In this document: piece by piece, positions 51,471 through 59,164 of the stretch | How positions within the stretch are numbered: the first letter of the stretch is position 1 | Layout of the letters: each line of letters starts with the position of its first letter | Assembly (NCBI GenBank): GCA_965226965.1 | Contig: OZ245715.1 | Coordinates: 2,666,001-2,730,000, forward strand | Source: Endoryza foliicola | GTDB taxonomy: Bacteria > Bacteroidota > Bacteroidia > Chitinophagales > Chitinophagaceae | Direction of reading: 5' to 3' | Length of the DNA: 64,000 nucleotides | Program-made: the position numbers and the translations under genes | Notes under the pieces: generated by a model | Told to the model about the DNA's origin: nothing | What the model saw: only the letters and a program-made list of their open reading frames with translations | Database searches by the model: none

Positions 51471-52685
51471 CTATTCCTCCTCTTCCACATTGTTCATCTT
51501 AGATAACAAATCATAAGCCCCGTTAATCACCACTTTGATATTCCTGTCAAAGCCTTCCGGCAATATCACTTCAGTATAACCATTTTCCGAAACGCCGGTC
51601 GTTACTTCAATTCTCTTAAATGGAATATGCTTTTCAGTAGCTTCACCCTTTTTTCCATCGGCAGGTTTGGTTTCTTCTTTTGTTTCTTCTGATGCAATAA
51701 AAATGTAAGATTTACCTGCGGATTGTACAATCGCTTTATCAGGCAGAGCGGTGGTGGTAGCAACACCTGTTTCTACTATTCCTTTCAAATACATGCCAGG
51801 TAACAGATTTTTATCTTCCTGTAACAGGTGCCCATGCACCCGGACTGTTCTTTCAGCACTGATTTCACGGCCAATTAAATGCACTTCTGCAAAACGTTCT
51901 TTTGTTTCATTGTTCAATACAAAGCGGATTTTCTGTCCAATTTTCAACTTTGGAACATCCTTTTCAAAAATGATAAGTTCTGCATGAAGGTGACGGGTGT
52001 CTACAATTTCAAATAGCTCCTGGTTAGCGTTTACAAACTTGCCTATGTTCACCAGTACTTTGGTAACATAACCGGATATAGGGGCATAAATATTTGCCCT
52101 GCCGGAGATGTTTCCAGGATTAATTTTATCAGGATTAATGTTGATGAGTTGCAGTTTTGACTTTAAACCCTGCACCCTTGCCGTCATACTATTGTACTCA
52201 CTGCTGGCTTTTTGCAATGTTTTTTTTGCATTTACATTTTCTTTTGCCAGTTCCTGTTGCCGTTCTAATTCTTCTTTCAGATATACCAACTGGCTCTTAT
52301 AATCGAGATAATCTTGCTGAAGCTGTATAAATTCAGGATTTTCGAGTACCGCTATCACTTCGCCTTTTACTACTGGTTTACCTTGCAGCAAATCAGTACT
52401 TTTTAATGTGCCTCCATAGGGAGAAGAAACCGTTAATAACTGTTGCGGGGGAACATCCAGTACTCCTGATGCCCTGATAACACTGCTGAGGTTTTTTTCT
52501 TCTACAGCGCCATACTGAATGTTGACTGTTTTGAACTGTTCTTCCGACAAGTCCACCATGCCAGCCTCTTCGGTTTTTGTTTCTGCTACCGGGGTAGCTT
52601 CTGCACCACTTTTGGAAGAGCAGGATGAAAGCCATACTATGGCAGCCGTAAGTATAACAAGTGAACTTAAAAATTTCTGTTTCAT
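51471..52685 (-). CDS. czcB: Heavy-metal RND periplasmic adaptor, CzcB type
   Basis: 404 residues. Lipobox IVWLSSCSSK, then a beta-sandwich (VRASGVLDVPPQQLLTVSSP, and NIYAPISGYVTKVLVNIGK), a coiled coil (QQDYLDYKSQLVYLKEELERQ), and a beta-barrel (LHAELIIFEKDVPKLKIGQ). A Lys/Glu insertion (KEETKPADGKKGEATEK) sits near residue 340. It follows the CzcA-TolC fusion by 25 nt, so pump and adaptor are made from one transcript. Confidence 0.87.
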   Translation of the reverse strand: MKQKFLSSLVILTAAIVWLSSCSSKSGAEATPVAETKTEEAGMVDLSEEQFKTVNIQYGAVEEKNLSSVIRASGVLDVPPQQLLTVSSPYGGTLKSTDLLQGKPVVKGEVIAVLENPEFIQLQQDYLDYKSQLVYLKEELERQQELAKENVNAKKTLQKASSEYNSMTARVQGLKSKLQLININPDKINPGNISGRANIYAPISGYVTKVLVNIGKFVNANQELFEIVDTRHLHAELIIFEKDVPKLKIGQKIRFVLNNETKERFAEVHLIGREISAERTVRVHGHLLQEDKNLLPGMYLKGIVETGVATTTALPDKAIVQSAGKSYIFIASEETKEETKPADGKKGEATEKHIPFKRIEVTTGVSENGYTEVILPEGFDRNIKVVINGAYDLLSKMNNVEEEE

Positions 52686-52710
52686 ATTATTTTATTTTAG
52701 CCCGTTCTTT

Positions 52711-55700
52711 TTAATTAATGCCGCCGATAAATTCGATAGCAATGACGGTTTGATTGTATTGGTTTAAAAGTTTGGTGTATTCCTGTTTTACAATTACAGC
52801 ATTGTTGAGTGATTGCGTCAATTCATAGTAACCGATTTCACCGGCAGTAAAAGCTTTTTGCGCCTGCGTAATAATGAGATTGGCCTGTGGCAAAGCTGTA
52901 TTGCGGTAATAGTTGATTTGAACCCTTTGCTTCTGCAATTCACCAAACAGCCTGGTCAATTCTGCCTGCAGGTTGTATTGATAATTGGTCAGTTCTGCTT
53001 CACGGCGTACCCGGTTTACTTCTGCCGCTTTTACTTTTTCTTTTTGTGCCCTGGCAAATATGGGAATGCTGATGCCCAAATTAACACCTTGAAACCTGTG
53101 ACCAGCGCCATAGTATTTATCTACTCCGTTTACGGTTTGATAGCCCACCAGCGACTGGTTGAAATAGCCTGCGGAGAAATCTGGTTTTAATCTTGACTGC
53201 TCAACAGCTTTCTCTTTGTTTGCAATATCAATCTGCTGTTTAATAAATGCCAGTGTGGGGTTGGCAGCAATGGCAGCCGTATCAAAATTAACCTGTATCT
53301 GTTTCTCCACAAGTAAAGTGTCGGCAATGGCCGTAACAGAAGAATCTGCAGTAAACACTTTCAACCGGTTTAATTCAATACGGTAATCTTCTTCCGCATT
53401 TCTCAATTGTGCCTTTATCTCATTCACTTTGCTTTCAGCATTATAATTTTCCAGGGCATTGGTTTCACCTGTTTTATATCGCAACGCTGATGCCTTCAAC
53501 ACATTTTCATAAATAGCCAGCAGTTCTTTCAACAACCTTATTTCCTCTATCCAAAAACTTAACTGGTAGTACGACGTCTTTGTATTAGCCGCCAGTTCAG
53601 TTTGATAAACCTTCAATTGCAGTTCGCTGCTTTTAATATTAGACTCAGAAAGCCTTATAAGACTTTTGAAGTAAGCAGGGTTAGGTATACCCTGATTAAT
53701 GCTGAAATTATTATCGTAAGCAATGCGGCTGTTGTACTGCCCAAACGTAAGGCCCACATTTGTTTTGCCATAATCCTTTACCGTTTTTTTCAATTGCTGC
53801 TGGTAACTTATATCCAGCGTTCCTACTTTTACCAACGGGTTATTCTTCATAGCTGATGTAACCGCATCATTAAGATTTATAATTGACTTCGGTTGCTGTG
53901 CATTTGCAGCAAATGATGAAGCAAAAAACAGGATAAGCAATGAAGCCAGCCCTTTCGTTACATCGGTCTTTTTCGTCTTCGGTTTTATCTTTTCAAACCA
54001 GGTATATAATACTGGTAGTACAACCAATGTAAGAAAAGTAGCCGTAATCAATCCGCCTATTACAACCGTCGCCAACGGCTTTTGTACTTCTGCTCCGGAA
54101 CCTGTAGATAATGCCATTGGTAAAAAGCCTAATGACGCAACTGTTGCGGTCATTAATACGGGCCGCAACCTCACCGATGTTCCTTTTAGAATAATTGCAT
54201 TTATATCAGTCATACCTTCCTTTTTTAACCGGTTAAATTCGCTGATTAACACAATACCATTTAATACAGCCACACCAAATAAAGCAATAAAGCCAACACC
54301 TGCTGAAATACTGAATGGCATACCCCGGAACCATAAGGCAAATACACCACCAATAGCACTCATGGGTATTGCTGTAAAAATGAGTAATGAATATTTGATA
54401 GAACCAAACGTAAAGAAAAGAAGCAGCAGGATTAATGCTAAAGCCACAGGAACAGCAACGGATAATCTTTTGTTAGCCTCTTCAAGATTTTTAAATTGCC
54501 CACCATAAGTAATAAAGTAACCGGGGGGCATTTTTACCTGCTTCTCAATTTTTTCCTGCATTTCTTTTACAACCGATGAGATGTCCCTGCCTCTTGTATT
54601 AAAGCCTACTATGATTCTTCTCTTGGCATCTTCCCGTTGTATCTGGTTAGGGCCTAACTGCAAATTGACATCGGCTACCTGTTCCAATGGAATCTGGTTA
54701 CCATCAGGGGCCGCAACAAATAATCCTTTTACATCATCAATACTCTGGCGGCCTGTCTTTTCTAACCGCACCACCATATCAAATCGTTTTTCTCCTTCAT
54801 ACACTATACCCGCAGCTTCCCCGGCAAATGCAGCGCTGATGGTGCGGTTTATATCTTCTACATTTAAACCAAATTGCGCAATCTTATCCCGGTTTAGTTT
54901 AACCACAATCTGTGGCAAACCGGTCACCTGTTCTACATATAAATCTTCTGCACCTTTTACAGTAGGCACAATCACACCAATTTTTTTGGCCAGGTCTGCC
55001 AGCACATCCAGGTCTTCCCCAAATATTTTAATACCTACATCCTGGCGAACACCTGAAATCAATTCATTAAAACGAAGTTGTATAGGCTGCGACAACCCAT
55101 AGGAAACACCGGGAATTTTTTCCAGTTCTTTTTGCATCAGTTCTGCTAATTCTTCCCGGTTATGTGCACTGGTCCATTCCTTTTTATCTTTTAAAAGGAT
55201 GGTAATATCACATGCTTCTATGGGCATAGGGTCGGTAGGTATCTCAGAGGCGCCAATCTTTCCAATCACTTCTTTTACTTCGGGAAATTTTTTCATCAGT
55301 AAGTCCGAAGCCTGTGTTATTTTTTCAATTGTCTGGCTTAACGAGCTACCTGTTAGCAACCTTGTTTCTACGGCGAAATCGCCTTCTTCCAATGTTGGAA
55401 TAAATTCGCCACCTAATGTTCTAAAAATTATAAGGCTGATTATAAATACACCAACAGCGATACTCACCACCAGCAATTTCATTTTCAGTGCACCACGTAT
55501 TAATGGGGTATAAAGCCGTTGGAAAAACTTCATCATTTTATCAGAAAGGTTTTCCTTGTGGCTTATTTTTTTACTTAGAACAAGTGCACTCATCATGGGC
55601 ACATAAGTAAGTGAAAGCAGGAATGCACCCAGTATAGCAAATGATACTGTTTGTGCCATTGGGCCAAACATTTTTCCTTCAATGCCTACCAAGGCAAGAA

Positions 55701-57084
55701 TAGGCAGATACACAATTAAGATAATGATTTGTCCAAATGCAGCAGAGTTCATCATTTTACCTGCTGACTTATATACTTCATCATCCAATTGGTCTTGTGT
55801 CATTCTTCCGGGCTTTCGATGGCCTAACTGATGCATGGTTGCTTCCACAATAATTACAGCGCCATCCACAATCAATCCAAAATCAATAGCGCCTAAACTC
55901 ATCAGGTTTCCGGATACGCCAAAAAGATTCATCAGCGAAATAGCAAAAAGCATGGCAAGCGGAATCACTGAAGCCACTATCAACCCGGAACGGATATTAC
56001 CAAGGAAAACCACCAATACAAAAATCACAATCAAGGCACCTTCAATAAGGTTAGTTTTTACAGTTCCGATTGCCCTGCTAACTAAAGCACTTCTGTCAAG
56101 GAAGGGCTCAATGACAACACCTTCAGGCAAGCTTTTCTGAATCTGGGTTATTTTTTCTTTTACACTATTAATTACAATGCTGGAATTTGCTCCTTTGAGC
56201 ATTAAAACAATGCCACCAACTACTTCGCCTTCCGCATTACGGGTAAGTGCACCATATTGTGTTGCATGGCCCAACTGTACCGTTGCAATATCTCTGACCA
56301 ATACAGGGGAACCGCCGGAAGTTCTTGTAACTACAATTTTTTCAATGTCAGTGATTGTTTTAATAAATCCTTCGCTGCGGATAAAGTAGGCATTGGGCTT
56401 TTTGTCAATATAGGCTCCACCTGTATTCTGATTATTCTTTTCAAGGGCATTGAATACATCTGCTATGGATAGATTATAGCTGCGAAGCTTATCTGTATTC
56501 AATGCAATTTCATATTGCTTTAAAAGACCGCCGAAGCTGCTTACATCAGCAATGCCGGGTGTGCCCAACAACTGTCGCCGGACAATCCAGTCCTGAATTG
56601 TCCGAAGAGACATGGCATCGTATTTATTTTCATACCCTTTTTTGGCATGTAAGACATACTGATAAATTTCACCTAAGCCTGTAGAGATAGGAGCCATTTC
56701 AGGGTTACCAATATTGTTTGGTATTTGGTTACGGGCTTCTATCAGCCGTTCACCTACTTGCTGACGGGCCCAATATATGTTGGCATCATCATGAAATACG
56801 ACAGTAACTACAGATAATCCAAATCTTGATATAGAACGGATTTCCTGCACTTCCGGAATGGTGGCCATTGTTTGTTCCACCGGAAAAGAAATTAGCTGTT
56901 CTACTTCCTGTGCCGCTAATGATGGGCTCAGCGTAATTACCTGTACCTGGTTATTTGTAATATCGGGTACAGCATCAATTGGCAATTTTTTGGCTGAATA
57001 AACACCCCATATTATTAATGCAAGTGTAAACAGGCCGATGACCAATTTATTTTTTATGGAGAATTGAATGATTTTATTGAGCAT
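52711..57084 (-). CDS. czcA: CzcA/CusA heavy-metal RND permease fused to a TolC-type outer membrane protein
   Basis: 1457 residues. Residues 1-1040 are an HME-RND permease with the diagnostic Asp401, Asp407, Glu414 (DFGLIVDGAVIIVEATM). Residues 1042-1063 form a second signal-like helix ending in an AxA-type site (LILFFASSFAANAQ). Residues 1064-1457 are a TolC-family protein (LNDAVTSAMKNNPLVKV, then GVNLGISIPIFARAQKEK). Fusion of pump and outer membrane channel is known in Bacteroidota. Whether it is cleaved to release the channel is unknown. It is 17 nt after a small membrane-protein gene. Confidence 0.9.
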   Translation of the reverse strand: MLNKIIQFSIKNKLVIGLFTLALIIWGVYSAKKLPIDAVPDITNNQVQVITLSPSLAAQEVEQLISFPVEQTMATIPEVQEIRSISRFGLSVVTVVFHDDANIYWARQQVGERLIEARNQIPNNIGNPEMAPISTGLGEIYQYVLHAKKGYENKYDAMSLRTIQDWIVRRQLLGTPGIADVSSFGGLLKQYEIALNTDKLRSYNLSIADVFNALEKNNQNTGGAYIDKKPNAYFIRSEGFIKTITDIEKIVVTRTSGGSPVLVRDIATVQLGHATQYGALTRNAEGEVVGGIVLMLKGANSSIVINSVKEKITQIQKSLPEGVVIEPFLDRSALVSRAIGTVKTNLIEGALIVIFVLVVFLGNIRSGLIVASVIPLAMLFAISLMNLFGVSGNLMSLGAIDFGLIVDGAVIIVEATMHQLGHRKPGRMTQDQLDDEVYKSAGKMMNSAAFGQIIILIVYLPILALVGIEGKMFGPMAQTVSFAILGAFLLSLTYVPMMSALVLSKKISHKENLSDKMMKFFQRLYTPLIRGALKMKLLVVSIAVGVFIISLIIFRTLGGEFIPTLEEGDFAVETRLLTGSSLSQTIEKITQASDLLMKKFPEVKEVIGKIGASEIPTDPMPIEACDITILLKDKKEWTSAHNREELAELMQKELEKIPGVSYGLSQPIQLRFNELISGVRQDVGIKIFGEDLDVLADLAKKIGVIVPTVKGAEDLYVEQVTGLPQIVVKLNRDKIAQFGLNVEDINRTISAAFAGEAAGIVYEGEKRFDMVVRLEKTGRQSIDDVKGLFVAAPDGNQIPLEQVADVNLQLGPNQIQREDAKRRIIVGFNTRGRDISSVVKEMQEKIEKQVKMPPGYFITYGGQFKNLEEANKRLSVAVPVALALILLLLFFTFGSIKYSLLIFTAIPMSAIGGVFALWFRGMPFSISAGVGFIALFGVAVLNGIVLISEFNRLKKEGMTDINAIILKGTSVRLRPVLMTATVASLGFLPMALSTGSGAEVQKPLATVVIGGLITATFLTLVVLPVLYTWFEKIKPKTKKTDVTKGLASLLILFFASSFAANAQQPKSIINLNDAVTSAMKNNPLVKVGTLDISYQQQLKKTVKDYGKTNVGLTFGQYNSRIAYDNNFSINQGIPNPAYFKSLIRLSESNIKSSELQLKVYQTELAANTKTSYYQLSFWIEEIRLLKELLAIYENVLKASALRYKTGETNALENYNAESKVNEIKAQLRNAEEDYRIELNRLKVFTADSSVTAIADTLLVEKQIQVNFDTAAIAANPTLAFIKQQIDIANKEKAVEQSRLKPDFSAGYFNQSLVGYQTVNGVDKYYGAGHRFQGVNLGISIPIFARAQKEKVKAAEVNRVRREAELTNYQYNLQAELTRLFGELQKQRVQINYYRNTALPQANLIITQAQKAFTAGEIGYYELTQSLNNAVIVKQEYTKLLNQYNQTVIAIEFIGGIN

Positions 57085-57101
57085 GTCTTAAGTCTGTTTG
57101 G

Positions 57102-57254
57102 TTATATATGATACCTGAAAAAATGAATTGTTCTTTCCACTATTGCGGCAATAAGTATAGCACAGGCAATTCCAATAAGAATGATTCTGATTATTCTTAT
57201 CACTAAAGGCTTTTTTCTTTTCTTGCTTTTTGTAACTTTTTTGGCTGTGGCCAT
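57102..57254 (-). CDS. 50-residue single-pass membrane protein
   Basis: Frame from ATG 57252-57254 to TAA 57102-57104. Sequence begins MATAKKVTKSKKRKKPLVI, a strongly basic cytosolic end, followed by one hydrophobic helix (IRIILIGIACAILIAAIVE). It sits in the gap between the DUF6660 gene and CzcA, 17 nt before the latter, as part of the same operon. A longer ORF in another frame (57088-57282) has a composition of an unlikely protein and is not supported. A second protein with the same plan is at 57813-57971. Confidence 0.6.
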   Translation of the reverse strand: MATAKKVTKSKKRKKPLVIRIIRIILIGIACAILIAAIVERTIHFFRYHI

Positions 57255-57337
57255 TGCCAGCAATGGGAAATGAATGATACAATAGCTGAATAAGCCAATA
57301 AATGACTTACAGCAAATTCAATAAAGGAGTTGTGAGA

Positions 57338-57658
57338 TTAAGACAATTTGGGAGGCTGCCAGATGCTATTTTGAGCTTCGGTACTAAACGCTACATTGTA
57401 AAGGGGATATTTCTCCGATTGAAATTCTACTTTATTTATCTGAGCCTTAGCGAAAGGAGAGTAAAAGGCTGAGGCAGCACAACAGGAACATGAGCAGAAC
57501 GGAGAACAGGCTTCTGTATTATGTTTATGCTGCTGGTGGTTGTCATTAGCTGCTGAAATTCTTGCTTCTGCTCTGATGTTACATTCCTCTCTGTCGCCGC
57601 AGGGCAGGCAGGAAATGTAAAGCATTACCAGAGATACTATTGAGAAGAATAATTTCAT
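57338..57658 (-). CDS. DUF6660-type Cys/His-rich small protein
   Basis: 106 residues from ATG 57656-57658, which gives the lipobox-like VMLYISCLPC. The mature part has HQQHKHNTEAC and CSPFCSCSCC, dense metal ligands. Members are encoded with CzcA-type pumps in Bacteroidota and are thought to be metal-binding lipoproteins. First gene of the operon leading to CzcA/CzcB, behind three GTTGCAAA repeats. Confidence 0.72.
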   Translation of the reverse strand: MKLFFSIVSLVMLYISCLPCGDREECNIRAEARISAANDNHQQHKHNTEACSPFCSCSCCAASAFYSPFAKAQINKVEFQSEKYPLYNVAFSTEAQNSIWQPPKLS

Positions 57659-57660
57659 TG

Positions 57661-57731
57661 GTTGCAAAAATAGGATGTTTTGTTGCAAATAATACACTTA
57701 GGCATGTATAATTTAGCAATACAGTTGCAAA
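57661..57731 (-). promoter_or_regulatory. Three GTTGCAAA repeats on a 21-bp phase upstream of the CzcA operon
   Basis: Identical GTTGCAAA copies start at 57661, 57682 and 57724, spacings of 21 and 42 bp, i.e. two and four helical turns on one face of the DNA. A weaker TAGCAATA lies at 57714. The element directly precedes the first gene of the metal-efflux operon. Tandem same-face binding by a regulator is the simplest reading. Confidence 0.5.
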
Positions 57732-57812
57732 TCAGCCAATTAAACCATGCTTAACCACCCCAGTTGCCGACTATTTCTCAAAAAACTGAAAATCCCTTCG
57801 GTTCGGATAAGG

Positions 57813-57971
57813 TCAACCTTTATTTTTTTCAATATGTATATTCTGTAGAAGCATGACAAGAGCAAAGATTGCAAGTATAAGAAGAGCAAGAATAATCCAA
57901 AGCGCATATTTCAGAACCTTTGGAATTGACCTTTTATTCTTAGCACTTTGTTTCTTAATATCCTTCTTCAT
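57813..57971 (-). CDS. 52-residue single-pass membrane protein
   Basis: Frame from ATG 57969-57971 to TGA 57813-57815. Basic start (MKKDIKKQSAKNKRSIPK), one helix (LWIILALLILAIFALVMLL) and a short polar tail (NIHIEKNKG). The same plan as the 50-residue protein before CzcA, but little direct sequence identity. It follows the PepSY-TM gene by 47 nt and is probably the last gene of the copper operon. Too short for most ORF cut-offs. Confidence 0.6.
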   Translation of the reverse strand: MKKDIKKQSAKNKRSIPKVLKYALWIILALLILAIFALVMLLQNIHIEKNKG

Positions 57972-58018
57972 TTTTTAAATTGCAATAAAAGTTTACAACA
58001 AAAGCCCGGATATTGATA

Positions 58019-58804
58019 CTAATTCAGAGTTGGGAAATGTGTAGTTTTTTTCTTCTTGCGTTTGGTACTCACAAAGAATAATGCAAATCCACTTAACACT
58101 GTCACCAATCCAAAAATTGAAAAGAATCGAAGCAGATTATTCCCAAAATTGTCCCTGCCTTCATAATCCATCGTGTGCATCATCCACAAGAAATCAAATA
58201 TTCGCCATTTATTATTCCTGAATTTTTGAACGGTTCCTAATTCGCTGGCAACATAAACGGTGGCTTTTGACGGATGCTCAAATGTAATAGCGTAAGCAGG
58301 CAAAGGATTTTCACGGTACTCATGGTGATTATTTGTACCTGTTAGGTATTCAACAGATTTAACTTCCGGCTCGCCATTAAATCGCCTTTTTGCAACTTCA
58401 GTGGCTTCCTCTTTTGTCAATGGCCCCCGTAGGTCACCTGTTTCTGCATCGGCAAGATGGTTCATTGCCTGCATATCATGTTCATGATTTGTTTCGTTGT
58501 GGATAGCACTGATACAACGAACCTGATAAAATGGCTTACCCAAAATTTCAATTAACTGAATGGAAACAATTGAATCAATCCGATGAACTCTCCTGATAGT
58601 ATCCAGTACCATTGTTGGGCTTACTAATGAAATATCGGATGATAAGAGCGGTGCATTTTTCTTTTGAAAATCTCCATGCACTTCATCCATATTGCTCCAA
58701 CTGAAATACAATCCACCAATTGTCCATAATAAAAACTGGATGCCTAAAATAACACCGAGCCAGCGGTGAGTTTTTCGGATGTAGTAGTGTTTGCTTTTTG
58801 CCAT
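58019..58804 (-). CDS. PepSY-associated transmembrane protein
   Basis: 261 residues. Helix 1 with HRWLGVILGIQFLLWTIGGLYF is the PepSY_TM signature. A periplasmic PepSY domain follows around TKEEATEVAKRRFNGEPEVKSVEYL, then a second helix (FFSIFGLVTVLSGFALFF) and a basic tail. It contains a His cluster (NETNHEHDMQAMNH) that may bind copper. Probably involved in redox or metal handling at the inner membrane. It follows DUF6122 by 11 nt. Confidence 0.8.
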   Translation of the reverse strand: MAKSKHYYIRKTHRWLGVILGIQFLLWTIGGLYFSWSNMDEVHGDFQKKNAPLLSSDISLVSPTMVLDTIRRVHRIDSIVSIQLIEILGKPFYQVRCISAIHNETNHEHDMQAMNHLADAETGDLRGPLTKEEATEVAKRRFNGEPEVKSVEYLTGTNNHHEYRENPLPAYAITFEHPSKATVYVASELGTVQKFRNNKWRIFDFLWMMHTMDYEGRDNFGNNLLRFFSIFGLVTVLSGFALFFVSTKRKKKKTTHFPTLN

Positions 58805-58815
58805 AAACAGTAATA

Positions 58816-59145
58816 TTATTTACAATTATGAGTAATAAAAATACAATCAATATAGTCTGTAGCCAGGTGCATTAATAATCCGACAGATACGATACGGAAT
58901 TTTGAAAACAAAAATAACAACGCATATATAACTATTGCGAAATAACTGTGCAGGGGATGAAAACCAATACTGCAACGGCAGGGATGATAAAAAGGGATTG
59001 CTAATAAATGGTCAGAATCTATCAACATTGTTAACAATAATATCAGGTAAGCTTGTTTCCATCTTTCTCTGAAAAAGACAAAAGCTATTCCTAAGGGAAA
59101 AACAAAGTGAAGAAAATAATGAATAACCTTCTGAATAATTTCCAT
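58816..59145 (-). CDS. DUF6122-type membrane protein
   Basis: 109 residues, three to four helices. Motifs LIDSDHLLAIPFYHPCRCSIGFHPLHSYF and LLMHLATDYIDCIF, with conserved His, Cys and Asp, match a metal-dependent membrane family seen in Bacteroidota. The function is unknown; the residues suggest a metal site. It follows the CopB-type ATPase by 19 nt. Confidence 0.75.
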   Translation of the reverse strand: MEIIQKVIHYFLHFVFPLGIAFVFFRERWKQAYLILLLTMLIDSDHLLAIPFYHPCRCSIGFHPLHSYFAIVIYALLFLFSKFRIVSVGLLMHLATDYIDCIFITHNCK

Positions 59146-59164
59146 CCTTTTTTATTCGCTAACG

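Noticed and set aside
57088..57282. 64-residue ORF overlapping the small membrane-protein frame
   Set aside because: Its composition (many Tyr, Asn, Ser, Cys) and lack of any pattern mark it as an off-frame shadow; the 50-residue frame has a clear basic-plus-helix plan.
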